Below are positions 63,355 through 64,000 of a DNA stretch of 64,000 nt, in pieces. A program made the position numbers and the translations under genes. Origin of the DNA: Flavobacterium gilvum (GTDB lineage Bacteria > Bacteroidota > Bacteroidia > Flavobacteriales > Flavobacteriaceae); assembly GCF_001761465.1 (NCBI RefSeq), contig NZ_CP017479.1:3410001-3474000 (forward strand). The letters run 5' to 3'. Position 1 is the first letter of the stretch, and each line of letters opens with the position of its first letter. The notes under the pieces were generated by a model. That model was not told the origin of the DNA and ran no database searches. It was given only the letters and a program-made list of their open reading frames with translations.

Positions 63355-64000
63355 TTATTTTGTAATGATCTCAGGACTGCTTATTGTTTTAATGATGAAT
63401 CGGTTGGTTAATTCCTTTTCTTCTGGAAATTGACAATCAAATTTGATACTATGTTTTCCTGATTTTAGACTTGGAATTCCTTGTTTTAGAACAATATCTT
63501 TCACAAAACCACCTTTCTTGTTGTACAATTTAATAGTGGTTCCATCGCACACAACTGAATTTCCTGCTCCATATTCTCCCGGCAATTCCATTTTAAAATA
63601 ACCATCAATTTCAATCCACGGATTACTTATGCTTCCTTCTTTCCCTACAAAAGTCAAAGTAAAATTAAGTGGCTGCTCGGCTTCTTTGTTTATAAATTCC
63701 CATTGCGAAAAAGTGGGTTCTCCCGGTTGAAGATTCTTTTTCTCATGCTCGAATTTAAATTTTTTGAAGGGGAATAATTTCCAAGTCCCATTTGCTTTTT
63801 CAAGATGAAAATCATTTTCGGGATTTTTCAAACGAGCTATTTGGTCAGCTGAGAAAATTTTTGAACGATATGCCTCTTGCCAAAGTTTTACAAGGGCTAA
63901 CAATTGAGCTGTATTTGGATTGGTTTGCAAACTTTTGTAACGAGCCACCAAAGCAAAACCAGCATTGTATCCTGCAGCTCGTGCCATCATCCATTCAATA
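63355..64000 (-). CDS. C-terminal part of a large secreted glycan-acting protein (runs off the window)
   Basis: Only the last 215 or so codons are visible; the frame stays open to the window edge (reading IEWMMARAAGYNAGFALV at the break). The first 60 residues look like the end of a barrel (MARAAGYNAGFALVARYKSL, a helix ending KLWQEAYRSKIF), followed by a carbohydrate-binding-like beta domain (FSQWEFINKEAEQPLNFTLTF, WIEIDGYFKMELPGEYGAG). No family assigned. It starts upstream of the (alpha/alpha)6 gene in the same unit. Confidence 0.6.
   Translation of the reverse strand, partial: IEWMMARAAGYNAGFALVARYKSLQTNPNTAQLLALVKLWQEAYRSKIFSADQIARLKNPENDFHLEKANGTWKLFPFKKFKFEHEKKNLQPGEPTFSQWEFINKEAEQPLNFTLTFVGKEGSISNPWIEIDGYFKMELPGEYGAGNSVVCDGTTIKLYNKKGGFVKDIVLKQGIPSLKSGKHSIKFDCQFPEEKELTNRFIIKTISSPEIITK

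Noticed and set aside
1..64000. tRNA, rRNA or CRISPR array
   Set aside because: No cloverleaf-like segment, rRNA signature or regularly spaced repeat-spacer pattern was recognised on reading both strands.

Overview
The window looks like a piece of a Flavobacterium-type (Bacteroidota) chromosome. The base composition is AT-rich, promoters that can be recognised fit the Bacteroidota pattern (TTG about 20 nt before TAnnTTTG), and the proteins (PanB, YifB, GH families, lipoproteins) have flavobacterial character. No rRNA, tRNA or CRISPR array was seen. Assignments rest on reading motifs by eye; no database search was possible.

Layout. (1) 1-7.37 kb is ordinary chromosome: panB, an RluA-type pseudouridine synthase, an aldehyde dehydrogenase, a membrane protein, a YpfJ-type zinc metallopeptidase, an NAD(P)-binding epimerase-like protein and the C-terminal part of yifB/comM. 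Between the genes lie a TCTAAG-type hairpin and a 332-bp element with 23-bp inverted ends and internal 113-bp tandem repeats. (2) 7.37-27.8 kb is an accessory island. A large serine recombinase has cut yifB, and the missing N-terminal part of yifB is nowhere else in the window. The island holds small cargo genes (trypsin-like protease, HNH nuclease, CHRD-like lipoprotein, GIY-YIG-like protein, several unknowns), two kinds of repeats that separate cargo genes like cassette boundaries, an intact resolvase, decayed resolvase, tyrosine integrase and ISXO2 remnants, and a complete IS21-type element. Its most striking content is a tightly coupled three-gene operon (18.48-22.67 kb): TPR-zincin metallopeptidase, MazG-like NTP pyrophosphohydrolase and PD-(D/E)xK nuclease fused to a DUF2075-type helicase. 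I read it as a candidate anti-phage system. (3) 27.8-64 kb is a continuous minus-strand carbohydrate-degradation locus of secreted enzymes: SGNH/alpha-beta hydrolase double esterase, beta-propeller protein, GH31, GH92 (frameshifted), GH3, GH95-like, two GH38-like, a DUF6067/GH123-like protein, two GH43, two tandem GH141-like beta-helix proteins, GH36, GH20, an (alpha/alpha)6 glycosidase and a partial enzyme running off the right end.

How the genes work together. The PUL-like locus combines activities predicted for alpha-mannose, alpha-fucose, beta-xylose/arabinose, alpha-galactose, alpha-xylose/glucose and beta-hexosamine linkages, which suggests one branched, heterogeneous glycan such as a complex plant or algal glycoprotein glycan or a decorated pectin/gum. 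No SusC/SusD pair or functional regulator lies inside the window; a decayed AraC-type regulator gene sits at the locus end. Short gaps make several transcription units likely: GH36-GH38-GH43-GH141 from a promoter with two direct repeats near 59.3 kb, and units ended by strong hairpins at 45.7 and 40.2 kb.
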